Below, piece by piece: positions 10,850 to 22,948 of a stretch of 60,000 nucleotides of DNA. Numbering within the stretch: position 1 is the first letter of the stretch; each line of letters begins with the position of its first letter. Where the stretch lies: NCBI RefSeq assembly GCF_030272615.1, contig NC_081408.1, positions 618,696,476 through 618,756,475 on the forward strand, written 5' to 3'. This DNA is from Cryptomeria japonica (Eukaryota; Streptophyta; Pinopsida; Cupressales; Cupressaceae). A program made the translations under genes and the position numbers. Under the pieces are notes generated by a model. It saw only the letters and a program-made list of their open reading frames with translations, did not search any database and was not told the DNA's origin.

Positions 10850-12002
10850 TGATTAACTTATAAGGCACTGAGAGGGGGGGGGTGAATCAGTGCAAGTAAA
10901 AAAAACACAAATCTGATTACAATTTCACTAAACTAAAACTAAATAATACCAAGTATGAAATCACCACATAAAGCATAAACCACATGACACAAGAGTTTAT
11001 ACATGGAAAACCCAAATGGGAAAAACCACGGTGGGAGTTAGTACCCATAAGATCCACTATCTGTAGTATAAAGATCTAACTAGTTAAGGTCTACAACAAC
11101 CGGTTAGGAGCGCACCCTATTAGAAGTGTCTAATCCCAATTAAGAGCTATACAATAAGGCATGTGAGGAAAAAAATATGTTATGTGCTACCCAAGCTACT
11201 AGTATTTCCAAACACAAGTTAATGTGTCACCTAGTTAGAGGATTTAATGATCAGAACTGTTAGGATCTGACTGCACCCTATTAGGAGTGACCTTGTAAGA
11301 GGATTTTCTTGCTGGAACTATTAGGGAGACAACAAGTACAAATGATCTCAGTATAACATGTTCTATGTCTGATAGGATCCACTTCATAACATTACAATAT
11401 CACAGACTTCATCTCTCAACTCCTCTGATCTTGGCAGTATCAAAAATACAAAATTTGCTCCTCATCTATCTCACTATCAAGCTCATATATATCTTTTCAT
11501 ACCTCATCACACAATTAAAATTTATCATAAGGTCCACTAAAACCTTATTACAATTCCCTAGGTTCAATGCATCTAGACAATATTGCATTGTATGCTTTAG
11601 TTATGGTGGCCACCGACATAACAAATTCAATAATGTGTCGTTTTACCGATCTGAGTGATTTTCATCACTATCGATTAAGTCTCCATCCACTAATCTGTTC
11701 TATCAAACAAATCTCGTTCACTTGATTGATTAATCATGTGCAGTCACAAAATATATTTATCTGATAGTCTTCAATTCTATTGCAAAACCACACCATCTCA
11801 ATCTTCATGATTTTCATGTACCAATTGTCGAAATGTAACACTGTCTGCCATTTACCGGTTGAAGTTCTAATTACCGATTCTAATGAAACTGTCTTTGCTT
11901 TATCGATTAAGTCCTAAGTAGAAGACTCAAAGAAACATAGTTGCCATCAATGACAACACACAACATAGTCATCATACATAAATCTAATCTCTATGCACAA
12001 CA
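10850..12002 (-). repeat. 5' LTR of outer pol-less element
   Basis: About 1,150 bp. The plus strand starts TGATTAAC beside the PBS and ends around CACAACA at 12002; the outer end is less sure. It has a hairpin GCACTGA/TCAGTGC (10865-10871 and 10887-10893), the block GGGAAAAACCACGGTGGG near 11019, and GTTGCCATCAATGACAAC near 11940. It resembles the solo LTR at 18980 in layout but only loosely in sequence. A second solo LTR begins six bases further right. Confidence 0.75.
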
Positions 12003-12007
12003 AACAT

Positions 12008-13501
12008 TGTAGACATCTAAAAATGGTCAACGCTTGCGGAGTCATACTTTAACATTTGCGCATTGCCTTATTTTAGGGTTTTTGTGTCGCATTAACATTT
12101 CTTCTATGTCGCACACTTGGTCTTTATCATTTGCGAGCATCAAGTCCTTCTGCATTCCTCATTTTTATCGCTTTCGAAGTAGGGTTTTGTCCTCTTGTCA
12201 ATCTTGTCATTTTGTGATCGATTCGTCATCGATCCTTGTCCTCTGGTCAATCTCGTCAATTTTACGATTGATTTGTCATCGATCGTTGTCCTTTTCAAAC
12301 TTGTCATTTTGTGATCAATTTGTCATCGATGCTCTTCCTTGTCAATCTCGTCAATTTTGTGATCGATTTGTCATCGATCGTTGTCCTTTTCAAACTTGTC
12401 ATTTTGCGATCGATTTGTCATCGATCCTCGTCCTTGTCAATCTTGTCAATTTTGCGATCAATTTGTCATCGATCGTTGTTCTTTTCAATCTTGTCATTTT
12501 GCAATCGATTTGTCATCAATCCTTGTCCTCTTGTCAATCTCGTCAATTTTGCGATCAATTTGTCGTCGATCATTGTTCTTTTTAATCATGTCAATTTGGA
12601 TCAATTATTGTTCCTCATCAATTGGCGCCTTTCAATTTGGTCTCTTTATCAATCTTGGTCAATTCGTCAACCAATCTCAATCGTTTATCAACATTGATCC
12701 TCTGTCAATTAAAATCATAATTGAATCGACATCAATTATCTTTTGTCAAGACCTAATTGTCGTCCTTGCATTTCTAATTCATCTTCTAGGGTTTTATGAT
12801 TTATTCATTTAATCTTGTTTGTCATTTTCCCTCTAGGTTAAATAATTTATTTATTTATCCTAAGTCTTCTTGTCACAATTAAATTTTTATTTAATTGGCT
12901 AATTAATTCCTTCCCTTTTTGTGAATTAATTAATGAATGAAAAAATATTAATTAATTCACCTAATTTTCTAATTTCTCCTAAATTCCTAAATTTCTATTT
13001 CTATTTCAAATTCTTGTCATAACTTCTTGCATAGCAATTTGTCATAAATTGTCATGATTTGTCATAACACCTTGCATAGCAATTTGTCATACACTTGTCA
13101 TAATTTTGCTATTCTTGATTTGAATTTCCTTTCAAATCTCTTCATGCTAATCTTGTCTTTTCTCCAAATTATCTATAAATTGGATGAATTTCTTCAATCA
13201 GGGGGCCAAATCAATCACGCTTCTAGTATCCTTATGTTGTCTTGTCAATCTTGCTTTCATATTATGCTTATGCACTTGTAGGTGAGATCCACAAACACAC
13301 TAATTTGAAGGAGAAAGAAGGACAATGGAGAATTCTGGAGGAGATATTCACGTTTGTAATGGTTTGCATTTGATTTGAATGTCTTGTTTTCAGTATCTCT
13401 ATTGAATGTTTTTAGGATTTCTTATCATTGCAATCTAGTTTTTGTGATTGAGCTAGTTAAATGTTTATATTGCTTCGATGATTTCCAAATTCCTATTTAC
13501 A
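12008..13501 (+). repeat. Solo gypsy-type LTR (about 1.5 kb)
   Basis: It starts TGTAGACATCTAAAAATGG and ends CTATTTACA. This is similar in style to the solo LTR at 46088-47285 (TGTAGCGTC to CTTTACA). The 5-bp flanks are AACAT (12003-12007) and GACAT (13502-13506), a target duplication with one change. Sequence rich in ACCGGT motifs lies on both sides. No PBS or internal region is attached. A tandem repeat occupies its middle. Orientation is inferred from the start-sequence similarity to the other gypsy LTRs. Confidence 0.65.
12180..12600 (+). repeat. Tandem repeat, about 95 bp (two 47-48 bp halves)
   Basis: A block centred on TTTGTCATCGATCGTTGTCC recurs with anchors at 12281, 12376, 12471 and 12568, a spacing of 95, 95 and 97 bp. 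Each period has two similar halves carrying TTTTGCGATCGATTTGTCATCGAT-like sequence, so the basic unit is about 47-48 bp and about eight to nine units are present. The open frames over it are by-products of the repeat, not genes. Confidence 0.85.
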
Positions 13502-13638
13502 GACATATACCGGTTGCATAAAGAAAACACACATTACCGGTTAAGTACAAATGATCAAATACCAATAAATAGCTCTTGCTTTCTTGGACATCTTTGACAT
13601 GGTAGTTGTTATGGTGCACATGAGGATCAAATTATACA

Positions 13639-15087
13639 TGTAGTCACATAAATCTGTCCACTTAATTAAATGAATATTTACTATTTATTTGATTATTTAA
13701 TCATCAATAATTAGTTAATTAAATTAATATTTAATTGATTTTATCCTCAACCTCTTCTCCTATTAATTAAATAAATTATTCAATTTATTTAAATTAATTC
13801 ATTAAGCCACACTCTAAATCAATTAAATGAATAGAGCACATTTATTTAATTTAACCCCCTTTCCTCCTTTAAATAAATAAATAAAATATTTATTTAAATC
13901 CCTAAACTACCCCCCACTTGCATTCTCTTACAAATGCAAGTTGCACCAATTTTAGTTAAAATAATGAATTTTATTTCAATTAAAATCCTATTTCCTCTCA
14001 CCCACCAAACCCACTAGACTCTTCTAACCCATTCTAGATTCTTATAAACTATTCCTAATTAGCCTAATCACCCTCCCTAATTATTGTCATATTCCTAAGC
14101 AACTTGAAGTCACTTCTTAAAGCCGCAAAGTCTTTGAAAAACATTAAAGGCTTTATGTCTTCAACAAGTTAACCCCTAAAGTCTTCCAAACCATTAATGG
14201 CTCTTACATAACTATTTATGGTTCTTACATAACCATTAATGGTTAAACTCAACTCACCCACATGGTTAGAGACTTTCCCTCTAACTCAACCCTCATTTGA
14301 CTCATGGGTCTCTTCAAGAATTTATTGCTTTGACCATGGTTATCCCCACTAACTCTTGCACAAGAGTTTATCCATTGGATAAAGGCATTATTCATTGGAT
14401 AAAGGTTTTATTCATTCAACTCAAGCCTAACCTTACCTCCTAAGGTAACCTTCAAGCCATTTCAAGCATTTAATGCTTCTTCCCTCTCCTCTTAAGCCAT
14501 TTCATGTTGAAATTTGTCATCCTAGGATTGGGTTGAAAGCCCTCACATGGATCATAAACCCATCAATCCTAACCCTTGTTGAGATTACTCAATCTCAACC
14601 ATCCATTGCCCTATTTTTCCTATAAATAGAGCCCATTCCTTCTTAATCCAGATCCAAAAATCTTGTATGCATCAAACCTATACCAAATTTGAGAGAGCAT
14701 CTAGGAGCACCTTTCTTTGTTATTTTGGATAAAATTAACATATATTAATTAGGCTTTCTCATATTTAGCGTGCATTTGCATAATTATTCATCTTTCATAA
14801 TCTTGATTCTCCACAACGCATCCATAATAGTGCAAAAAGTTGAGGGCTACACTCATGTGGAACTTGGAGAGGAGAGGAACAAGGGAGGAGCAGATATGAA
14901 CATTTTGGAGAGCATTTGGGAGGGTTTAGTGTCTTTCCTCCATTTTTGTGTGTTTTCTATAATATTTTTTATCTCTCTTGATATGCATGCTTAGGATTGT
15001 ACTTTCACTTCTATTTCATTTCTGATTGATACTACTAACACTAACATTTGAATCTTGTGTTTCTAACATCCTTTTTGCAGTGCATCA
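13639..15087 (+). repeat. 5' LTR of giant gypsy element
   Basis: 1,449 bp, TGTAGTCAC to TGCATCA. It matches 32165-33512 closely, apart from two blocks (near 14000-14060 and 14155-14205) that the 3' copy lacks. Very AT-rich TTAATTAAAT tracts fill the first 300 bp. Confidence 0.9.
14621..14628 (+). promoter_or_regulatory. TATA box of 5' LTR promoter
   Basis: TATAAATA lies after a pyrimidine-rich run in the last third of the LTR and about 470 bp before its end, a suitable place for the U3/R boundary. The 3' LTR copy has the altered TATAATTA at the same place. Transcription would start about 30 bases downstream. Confidence 0.65.
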
Positions 15088-15089
15088 TT

Positions 15090-15106
15090 TGGTGAACCCG
15101 ACGTGA
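15090..15106 (+). promoter_or_regulatory. Primer binding site of giant gypsy element
   Basis: TGGTGAACCCGACGTGA begins two bases after the LTR end. The same first 12 bases (TGGTGAACCCGA) occur in the primer site of the second gypsy element at 44208-44223, which supports the call. I have not assigned the tRNA. Confidence 0.75.
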
Positions 15107-15183
15107 ATCGAACATGCAACTTTTTGATTCAAAAAATCTTTTTTTTTTTAAATTATCAAAATTGCCACAAACAGGTTGCGCTT

Positions 15184-15499
15184 TAGCACAATTGACATGT
15201 GTTTTAGCACCTTCAATAACTAAGGATTTAGTGCCTTTGTATGAATTCTAGCGCGTTTGGTTCATAATTAGCACCTTTGTCCTTTTTACAGTGGTATTGT
15301 TGGTTAAATAGCGCTATTGTCACTCTTTTAGCCTGTTTGTGCTCTCTGTTCGAGAAAATTTTCATTTTATTTGACAGTTTTAAGTAGCGCTTTTGTCCAT
15401 ATTGTAGCATTGTTGTTGTTCTTTTAGCGCCTTTTTCAGTCTTTCAACGCGTTTGTATTAAAGTAGCACTTCTGTGTTTACACAGAGTAATGCTTTTAT
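15184..15499 (+). repeat. Array of 12-bp motif TAGCGCNTTTGT, 20-bp period
   Basis: Copies of a degenerate 12-mer start at 15184, 15205, 15229, 15249, 15269, 15289, 15309, 15329, 15385, 15405, 15425, 15445, 15464 and 15488. Six in a row are exactly 20 bp apart, and so are four later ones. The 8-bp spacers are unrelated to each other, unlike a simple tandem repeat. The best copies are TAGCGCTATTGT (15309) and TAGCGCTTTTGT (15385). The array begins about 95 bp after the PBS, in the leader. A second array in the opposite orientation lies at 31364-31613. Confidence 0.85.
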
Positions 15500-17979
15500 A
15501 ACAAAGAGTTGAAAAAAAATATTGTGTAACTGAAAAATCCAAATTTTAGGCTTGTAGAAGCCCACCAAAAACCTCCTTTTTTACTAATTGTTGTCTTTTC
15601 TTGTGCAGGTTTTTGCTAATTTATTGTTTTGCAGGATTGGAGGAGTTAGGGATTTAGGAAGTTTATTTTATTTTATCTTTCTTTTTAAGCTTTGCTTTTA
15701 AAGTTAGATTTAAAAAGAATTCACTTTCCCTTTTGGTTTAAAAATAACTTCATCTTTTATTTTGGATTAAAATTCAACAAAATTTTCAGTTTGGGGTTTT
15801 TAAAAAGAATTTCATTTGCAAAGTTAAAAAGAACCACAAAAACACACAAACAAACTTTGTTTTCTTGCAAATTAGGGCCAAATCTTTTATTTTGGGTTTA
15901 AAATCAAACAAACAACTTTCATTTCTTGCAAAGTTAAAATTCACAATCAACTCTTTATTTTGCAAGTTAAAAAGAACAAACAACTTGTCCATTTTGTTTC
16001 CAGGCCATTTTTACTTTGAGAAAACATGCTTTCAATTTTGTTGACCAAGATTTTCAATTTCCTAGTTAGAAAACAAATTGCCTTGTGAAGTTAAAAAGAA
16101 CACCATGGTTGTTGGAGCAAAATTTCCAAATAGCATATAGATCACATTGTTATAAACCAGTTAAAAAGAACAAGTGTTTTCAATATTTGGCACACTTGTG
16201 CAAAATCTATAGAGTGGTTTCATTTGTAACACACACTACGCTCTCCCTTGGCTCTCGTGGTCCTAGGTGCAAGAGAAAAGTGTAAGTAGCGCTCGAATTT
16301 TTTTAATTTTAAGAGAGGCCTGCCAAGAGACACATCACTCTTGAGAACAACCTTGCATAGTAAATTGTTCGAGCCGCTATAGAAATCAGGTGAGAGTGAA
16401 AGTTGTAGCCTTGGGTGTAGTTGTTCCTATAGTGTAACTTGTGGAAAGGACATATGGGCCCCACCATAAGTTACAAGGCTCTTAAGTGAGTCACTCCAGA
16501 ATGAACTTACGTCTAAAGACATCGAAATTACTAAACACCTTTTATTATAGAAACCCGCCCATTCTATTGATTAAGGATATTTGTGAAAAGTTCAGTGCAA
16601 GAGCATAGATGGTTTTTCTCCCAAGATACTCACCATACATATTTCCTTGAGTAGAAATGGCTTTTTGAAAGGCTACTTGTAGCTTGATGAAAGTGGTGAC
16701 TCCCCATCATCGAGATCGTCTATCTATTATGCTCGCACAAGACTTATTATATCACATCCTTACCTGACATGACGAGATTCATAAGGTATGTAGTACCAAA
16801 TTCAAAGAAATATCAAGGTGTGGGCTGAAAATATCAGAACTGGCCATTTACCTTAGGTATAAAAAGTGGTTGAGTTGTCTTTGTCTTGTGTTAGACCAGT
16901 AACAATTTAAGCCGACTTCAGGCTTTAGGAAACATAAAATACATTTGTAAAAAGGGTCAATAAATTTCATGAATGGGTGGATTTAGAACCACACCTATTT
17001 TTGCCTTTTGATGAAAAGGGGAAAGGTTATTGTGCTTGTGTGCTTGCTGTGTTTTCTTGTCAAAGAAATTCAAAAATAATTTTAAACCAAGTATCCATCC
17101 AACACAATTTATATCCAGCATTGATAAACAAAACAAACATCAACAAGTGAAATAAAATATCAATTTGTATGACCATCACTCACATGTTGAGAAAAAAGAG
17201 TCTTCATCAAAAGACCACATTGAAAAAGAGACAATTGAGTTCAAAAGCTCTTATCAAAAGAAATAAGTTTTTTTATATCAATAGACAATTTTTTCTCTCA
17301 CACAGAGCCTTCTTGTGCCATATGCACTTGTATCTTCAAGGCAAATCCAACAAATTTGATAAGGGACCTTTGAAAAATAGAGCTTTTACTCAGTATAGAG
17401 CCTTGGATTATCACAAACACAAAGGGGGCAAGATCAACCCCGCTTTCTTTCCAAAAATATGTATCATCTACAATGAAGCTCGAGGGGAACCACCAAACCC
17501 TGAGAGAGAGGAAGGAGTAGAAACCCCCTTTGTGACAGAAATTTTTTATTGAGGTCCGTATACTATCCACTTTCACCTTCACACAACACAAAACCATTCA
17601 ACTCTCAAAACACAAAAAAGTCTTGTCCTAAGTTCTTTTAGATATTGCTTAAATCAAACCAACAAATCACTTTTAGAGTGTCTCTACATCTAGGATCAAT
17701 CATCCTAAGAGGCATTTCTACGCATGTTAAAACTAGTTTATGAGTGCATCCTCTCATTGCTAGGTAGATTGGTTTTTAACACATCTTCAACCTTTCTATA
17801 CCTTATCACATCAAAATTGTTGAAAACATGAAGAGCAATTCACAAATAACTTTGGTAACATCCAACCTTCAGTGTTAGAGATCCATCTTCTAGAACATAT
17901 CACAAACACTTATCTTCCATCAAACATTTCATCACCAACTCATAAATCACCTTCGCCAAACCTCAAAATTTCAAACAAC
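15500..17979 (+). other. Leader of giant gypsy element
   Basis: About 2.5 kb between the motif array and the gag ATG with no supported coding region. The dodecamer GTTAAAAAGAAC occurs exactly at 15824, 15966, 16090 and 16160, within AT-rich sequence with scattered related runs. Long leaders are usual in Tat/Ogre elements and may contain an intron, but I cannot place splice sites with confidence. A modest open frame at 17169-17552 has no recognisable domain. Confidence 0.6.
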
Positions 17980-18979
17980 ATGGCTCAAACAAGATCAATG
18001 AGAAAGCGACAACTGGAGATCGAAGACGAGGAGGAATAAAATCTCAACGATTTTCAAGAGGCCATTGGAGGACGCACTAATGATGAATATCCTAGCACTC
18101 CAACTTAGGAAGATATAGAAAGATCACAACACAATCCCAAGTTCAATAGACTCTTTGACAAAATCCTTAGAAACAATGCAGATGCTCATTTTCTGAGACT
18201 TGCTCAAGAGGGTGCTAAACTACCCTCTAACTTTGATACTACATAGATACGGAAGACATCTAAGCAACATAGTCATAATGATGGTGGAAGAGGTAGAGAT
18301 TACTTCCGCTATGACCTTAATCATCAAGGAAATCCCCCACCTCCTCCTCCTTTAGAAATAGACATGTTGAGACAACAAGTAGAAAATCTCACTCAACAAC
18401 TCAATAGTGGTGTGAAGACTACCTATTTTTCACTTAACAATATTTGTCCCTATCCTTTTGATAGGAACATACTTATGCCACCTTTTCCATGAGGGTTTGA
18501 AACACCCAAGTTTGAAAAGTATAGGGGCAAAGGAGACCCTAGAGATCATGTATGAGAATTTTACTCAGCTTGTTTAGAGGTAGCCTATGAGGACACCTAT
18601 CTAATGTGCCTTTTTCCTCAGAGTTTGGGAGGAACAACCGTGCAATGGTTTTCTCAATTACCAGGTGGCATTATAAAATTTGAGGAACTACTTCAAAAAT
18701 CCATCGCTCATTATGCACATAACATAGAAAGAGATGTTACCATGGCAGATTTATGCAACATCAAACAAAAACCAGGGGAGTTGTTCTCAGCTTTCCTGCA
18801 ACAGTGGAGGAAACTATCTAGCAGACATTCTCTTCATTTGCCTGAACAAGAACTAGTGGAAATATTCATTTCCAACTTTAATGACGAGATGGAATTCCAT
18901 TTATACATGAAGGGTACAGAATCCTTTGAAGAGATGATCACTCAATGATTAAAATGTGAATGAGCCCTTATCAAAAATG
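17980..18979 (+). pseudogene. gag, first part, giant gypsy element
   Basis: Starts at the ATG at 17980 in a frame with stops near 18037, 18106, 18244, 18490 and 18553, then runs open from 18604 to 18948. The open part is a typical plant gypsy Gag core (retrotransposon gag domain): FPQSLGGTTVQWFSQLP, then FEELLQKSIAHY, then KPGELFSAFLQQWRKL. The Pro-rich stretch and a Gln/Asn-rich coil precede it. The solo LTR at 18980-20147 interrupts the frame, which resumes at 20148 after a 5-bp target duplication. Gag would form the cytoplasmic particle that packages element RNA. Confidence 0.8.
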
Positions 18980-20147
18980 TGTTGGCATTTTGATGATGTT
19001 TTGATTGTCATTGATGGACACACACTTTCTTTATGTATGAGTTATGCTCAACCGGTAAATTGTTCCAACTGGTATTGTGTATTATTGTATGTATAGTCTT
19101 TAGAATATAGGTATTTTGGAGAAGATGGTTTACCAATCACAGATTGACTCAAGATCCCAAGCAGTATGAAAACCCCAAGTGGTTTGAGGATCTCAAGCAG
19201 TACGAAGGACCCAAGCGGTAGTTAACTTTTGATCGAAACACTATGATTTTCCAGTCTTCATTTTTAAAAACCGGTAATCGGTATATTGTATTAATTGGTA
19301 TATATCTATGATGAGTTACCAACCGGTATTACTATAATGTGTGGTGAGTTATCATCCATTGATACTTTGGCGGTGATTTTGTGTTGTGTTACTAAATGTG
19401 TCTAGATGCACTGTACCTAGGAACTTGTAGTCTAATTCTATTGGACCAACATGAAATCAGATTCCTTTATAAGGACATCATGTCTAGGGTTTGCATGTAT
19501 GAGATAGAGTATGAGAGATAGAACAGAAAAGGTTAGGTGTGATCATTGAAGAGAAGATGAGGTCTGTGTGAAGAGATAGAGTGTGGAGATATTGAAGACT
19601 GAAGTAATGCTGAAATACATTAACAATGAGCTGTCAAGGATCTAATTAAGCATACTATGCTAGTATCTAGATCATTCACGTGTTATTGACTAATATCTTC
19701 GACAATTCTTAAACCCTTAACCGGGTAGGCCCTGCAAAGCCTTTGTAAATCCTCTAACAAGGTGGTTCACAACTATGGATCTGAAATCCTTTAACAAGGT
19801 AGTCTTTAACAGGATTTATCTCCTAATAGAGATCTAGATTCCTAACAAGATCTGTTTTGGTGAAGAACATTGTATGACCTTAACCGGTCCGGTTACTATT
19901 CTGCAGATAGTTACTTGTGAGTTTTTGCTCACCGTGGTTTTTCCCATTTGGGTTTCCACGTCAAATATCTTGTGTTATGGTGATTGTGCTTTTGTGGGTG
20001 AATGCTTTATTTGCTATTTGGTTTGCATTTATCTTAACCAATTTATTAGTGAACCTATTGCATCGATTATTTGCTAAACTATTTAAAAGATTGATTACAG
20101 TATTTTTTGGTATACTAATTCACCCCCCCCCCTCTTAGTATTCATCA
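18980..20147 (+). repeat. Solo copia-type LTR inside gypsy gag
   Basis: 1,168 bp from TGTTGGCATTTTG to TATTCATCA, flanked by a perfect duplication AAATG (18975-18979 and 20148-20152). It has the GATTGTCATTGATGG block near the start, the CACCGTGGTTTTTCCC block near 19930 and the C-rich hairpin ATACTAA/TTAGTAT (20112-20118 and 20135-20141). It is the same family as the partial LTR at 1-487, in opposite orientation. A young insertion into an already present gypsy element followed by LTR recombination explains it. Confidence 0.92.
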
Positions 20148-21126
20148 AAATGGACTTATCAAAATCTACAATGAACCCAAAGATGGCCCTCGTCCACGTT
20201 ATAATAGTGATAAACCAAATTTCTGGAACAAGAATAAGAACGTTGTCAATGACGAGATAGTGGATGCACGAACAGTAAAAATTGCACAACCCGTGGTCAG
20301 GTTTGTAGGACAAAATCCCCCTCCTAAAAACAACACCATCACTCACCGACAAAATCAAGGTCATAATGTGCCACAAGAGGAACCAAAACAACGGAAACAA
20401 AAATACAAACCAAAAAACACATACACACCCTTAAGGGAACCCATCTAAACAATATTACGCCAATTGGTCTCCTCCAATCTTGTGACCTTACCAAAAACAC
20501 CTAACTATGAACCTCAGGTCAAGGCTTTATGGTGGAGAGATAATAAACATTGTGAATTTCACCAGGGAAAAGGGCACAAAATGAGCAATTGCCATCCACT
20601 AAAAGACCTTGTTCAAGATCTTATTGACAAAGGAGAAATTGAAAGACAAGGACATGACCCTAAAAAATCTAATGATTATCATCTAATGTTCAAGAATCCA
20701 CTTCCATCACATGATCAAAGGTGTCCTTCCACCTCAGGGCAAAACACAGATACTACAACTAATTATACACAAGTTGCATATAATTATACTGTGAATCACC
20801 TCTATGACGTTGATGAACAAGTTGCAACTCTTAGAATCAAAGATCCAAATCCTGCATGCAACGTCGTTATGTGTCATAGCAAAATTACCATTGGAGCATC
20901 ACCACAAGGAATGACACCCCTGCCCAAGAAATATAATCTTGTGGAACAATTGGATAAAACACCCACACTCATTTCCATATTAGAGATTTTGCACTTATCC
21001 CCCTCACTCAAAAAAATATTGGATCAAGATCTCCAAGAAGTGTCAGTCCCCGCCAACCTCAAGAAAAATAAATTTCAAGCCATGGTTGGCAGTCTCAGGT
21101 CATCTCCATGCCTCACTTTTTTCTAA
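20148..21126 (+). pseudogene. gag, second part with zinc knuckle, giant gypsy element
   Basis: Resumes gag after the solo LTR in the same frame. It has a Gln/Asn/Pro-rich stretch, a stop near 20446, then a plant gypsy knuckle of the C-x2-H type (CEFHQGKGHKMSNC near 20550-20595) followed by LKDLVQDLIDKGEIE, a combination common in Tat and Athila Gag. It runs to 21126, where the frame shifts into the protease. The protein after the knuckle is hydrophilic without further motifs. Confidence 0.75.
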
Positions 21127-21733
21127 AAGTGACAACGCTTCATTCCAACAACCACATAGTGCATCCCTTCACATTGAAGAATTTGTAAACCAACATAGAA
21201 TCAAGCGAGTCTTGATTGACAATGGAGTCAGCTTGAATATATGCACATTGCAATTGGTCACATCATTGGGGTATGTAGTAGAATCAGTGGATGCCAATAA
21301 AAAGATAATCATTAAAGCCTATGATGATGCAGAGTGTTCTTATAGAAGAGTTGTTGTATTACTTATCAGAGTGGGACCAATGGTGAAATATATAGTTTGC
21401 CAAGTTATAGACCTTCCTTTTCCATATAATCTCTTGTTAGGAAGACCTTGGATACATGCCATGCAATTCGTTCCATCTACCTATCGTCAATGTATCAAGT
21501 TTCCACATAACAGTGTAGAAATCACAATCCTTGGTGATGCAAATCCATTTGCGTATTGTAATAATATTAAGCATCAGCTAGAGATCACCATACCTAACAA
21601 TAGAGAAGCTATCCCTTCCACATCATATGTTAGTCTAACCTCTCTTTCCAACTCAATCACTCCTATACCAAAGCAAGAGAAGTTGAAAACTAAAATGGCT
21701 AAGGAAGGTCCCGGGGAATATAATCTTAGATAA
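21127..21733 (+). pseudogene. Aspartic protease domain, giant gypsy element
   Basis: In a frame shifted relative to gag: RVLIDNGVSLNICTL near 21210-21255, where the usual Asp-Ser/Thr-Gly or Asp-Gly-Gly of retropepsins has become Asp-Asn-Gly, then LLLGRPWIHAM near 21430, the conserved flap-downstream motif of plant gypsy proteases. It would release Gag and Pol parts from the polyprotein. The substituted residue beside the catalytic Asp and a stop at 21731 suggest it is inactive. Confidence 0.75.
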
Positions 21734-21970
21734 CTCTTTTATGTTGGACAATTAATCACCTCTCCTAGAACTCATGGCAAACCTCAAAAGTTGCTTCAAA
21801 TACCATTGGCCAAGCAAGCATGCACTTTGGCACAATTCATCCGTGGTAAAAGTAAGGAAGAGTAAACCATGGATGAGGACCTGACATAATGGATCTACAA
21901 AGACCCTATCAACAAACAAAGCCCAAAAGCTAAGCTTCCCACTGACAAATATGGCAAAGGCCTCACTATC

Positions 21971-22948
21971 ATGCAAATAATGGGCTATGATGGCCAGAGT
22001 GCTTTGGGACATTGTGAACAAGGACAACACGATCCCTTACATCCTGAGTTAAAACCTAAAGATAAAATTGGAGTAGGTTTTCAAAAGGAATCTCTTCCTA
22101 ATCTTAGATTCAAAGGAAAACCCAACAAACCCGTGTATCAACCAGTTACTCCAAGGAGGCCATCCTTGATTATCTCCACGGCACCAAAAACACCAACTGC
22201 ACCAACAAAACTGATAATCCCATCAGTAGCATCAAAGCCATCAACAACACTGGTAATCCCATCAGTAGCACCAACTGCACCAACAACATCGATACTCACA
22301 ACAATTGTACTAACCATACCCACCAAACTAATAATTCCATCAGTAGCATCATATTCGTTAGCAGTATCAACAATACCGATAATCCCATCAATAGCATCAG
22401 TAGCACCAACCGCATCCACAATACTGATACTCTTAGCAGTAGCACCAACAACACAAATAAACCTACCAACAACCCCAACAATCCCACCTCCAAAAGTGCA
22501 TAAACCTGCGACCAAGACACTCTTCAATTCAAAAGACATCCCAACATGGTACAATAATCAGATGTTAGAGAGTGATTCAGAGATCGACTCACATGAGTGG
22601 GAATGGGATCGAGTGAATCTAAATACTTCAGAAGAGCAAGAAACATCACCTCCACCACCTCATAAAGATATCCCAGTTTATGGAGAGGCATGGATTAAAA
22701 CCTTTTGGGTTCCTCAGAAAGAAGCAACTTCCACAGGCCCTACGTCAAATCCTATACCAGAATCTTACAAGGAGAGTACCATCGATGAACTTCACTCATC
22801 CATATTAACCCTCACTGACACCTCCTTTGAACTCAACTTAATTGATGAGGTCATGCCTATCATCCACCCCAAACTCATCGATGGAACCAATAAAATCCCC
22901 CATGTCTTGATCACTTCCAAAACGATGATGTGCTCATCAACTTTTTAG
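21971..22948 (+). pseudogene. Pro/Thr/Ser-rich linker between protease and RT
   Basis: 325 open codons in the protease frame, starting with a G-patch-like stretch (MGYDGQSALG). Then comes a low-complexity part (22160-22490) where LIIPSVAS-like units repeat irregularly among Thr, Ala and Pro, and after it an acidic region. Linkers of this sort occur between protease and RT in Tat elements. The repeated unit suggests slippage or unequal exchange. No catalytic motif is seen. A stop at 22946 precedes the RT region. Confidence 0.6.

Noticed and set aside
1-12002. Treating 1-487 and 10850-12002 as the LTR pair of one element
   Set aside because: They share layout but align poorly, whereas 1-487 aligns well with 18980-20147. 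The pair is not supported by sequence.
12180-12600. CRISPR-like spaced repeats
   Set aside because: Units are diverged tandem copies without unique spacers, in plant retrotransposon sequence.
12034-12812. Overlapping plus-strand frames of 128-183 codons
   Set aside because: They run over the 95-bp tandem repeat in all frames, with Ser/Ile/Cys-rich repetitive products. Openness follows from the repeat.
14770-14994. 74-codon frame repeated at 33227-33454
   Set aside because: Both copies are in the U5 parts of the two LTRs of one element, so similarity comes from LTR duplication, not from protein constraint.
17169-17552. 127-codon frame in the gypsy leader
   Set aside because: No recognisable domain and not joined to gag. 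Likely chance, though an exon of a leader-encoded peptide cannot be excluded.
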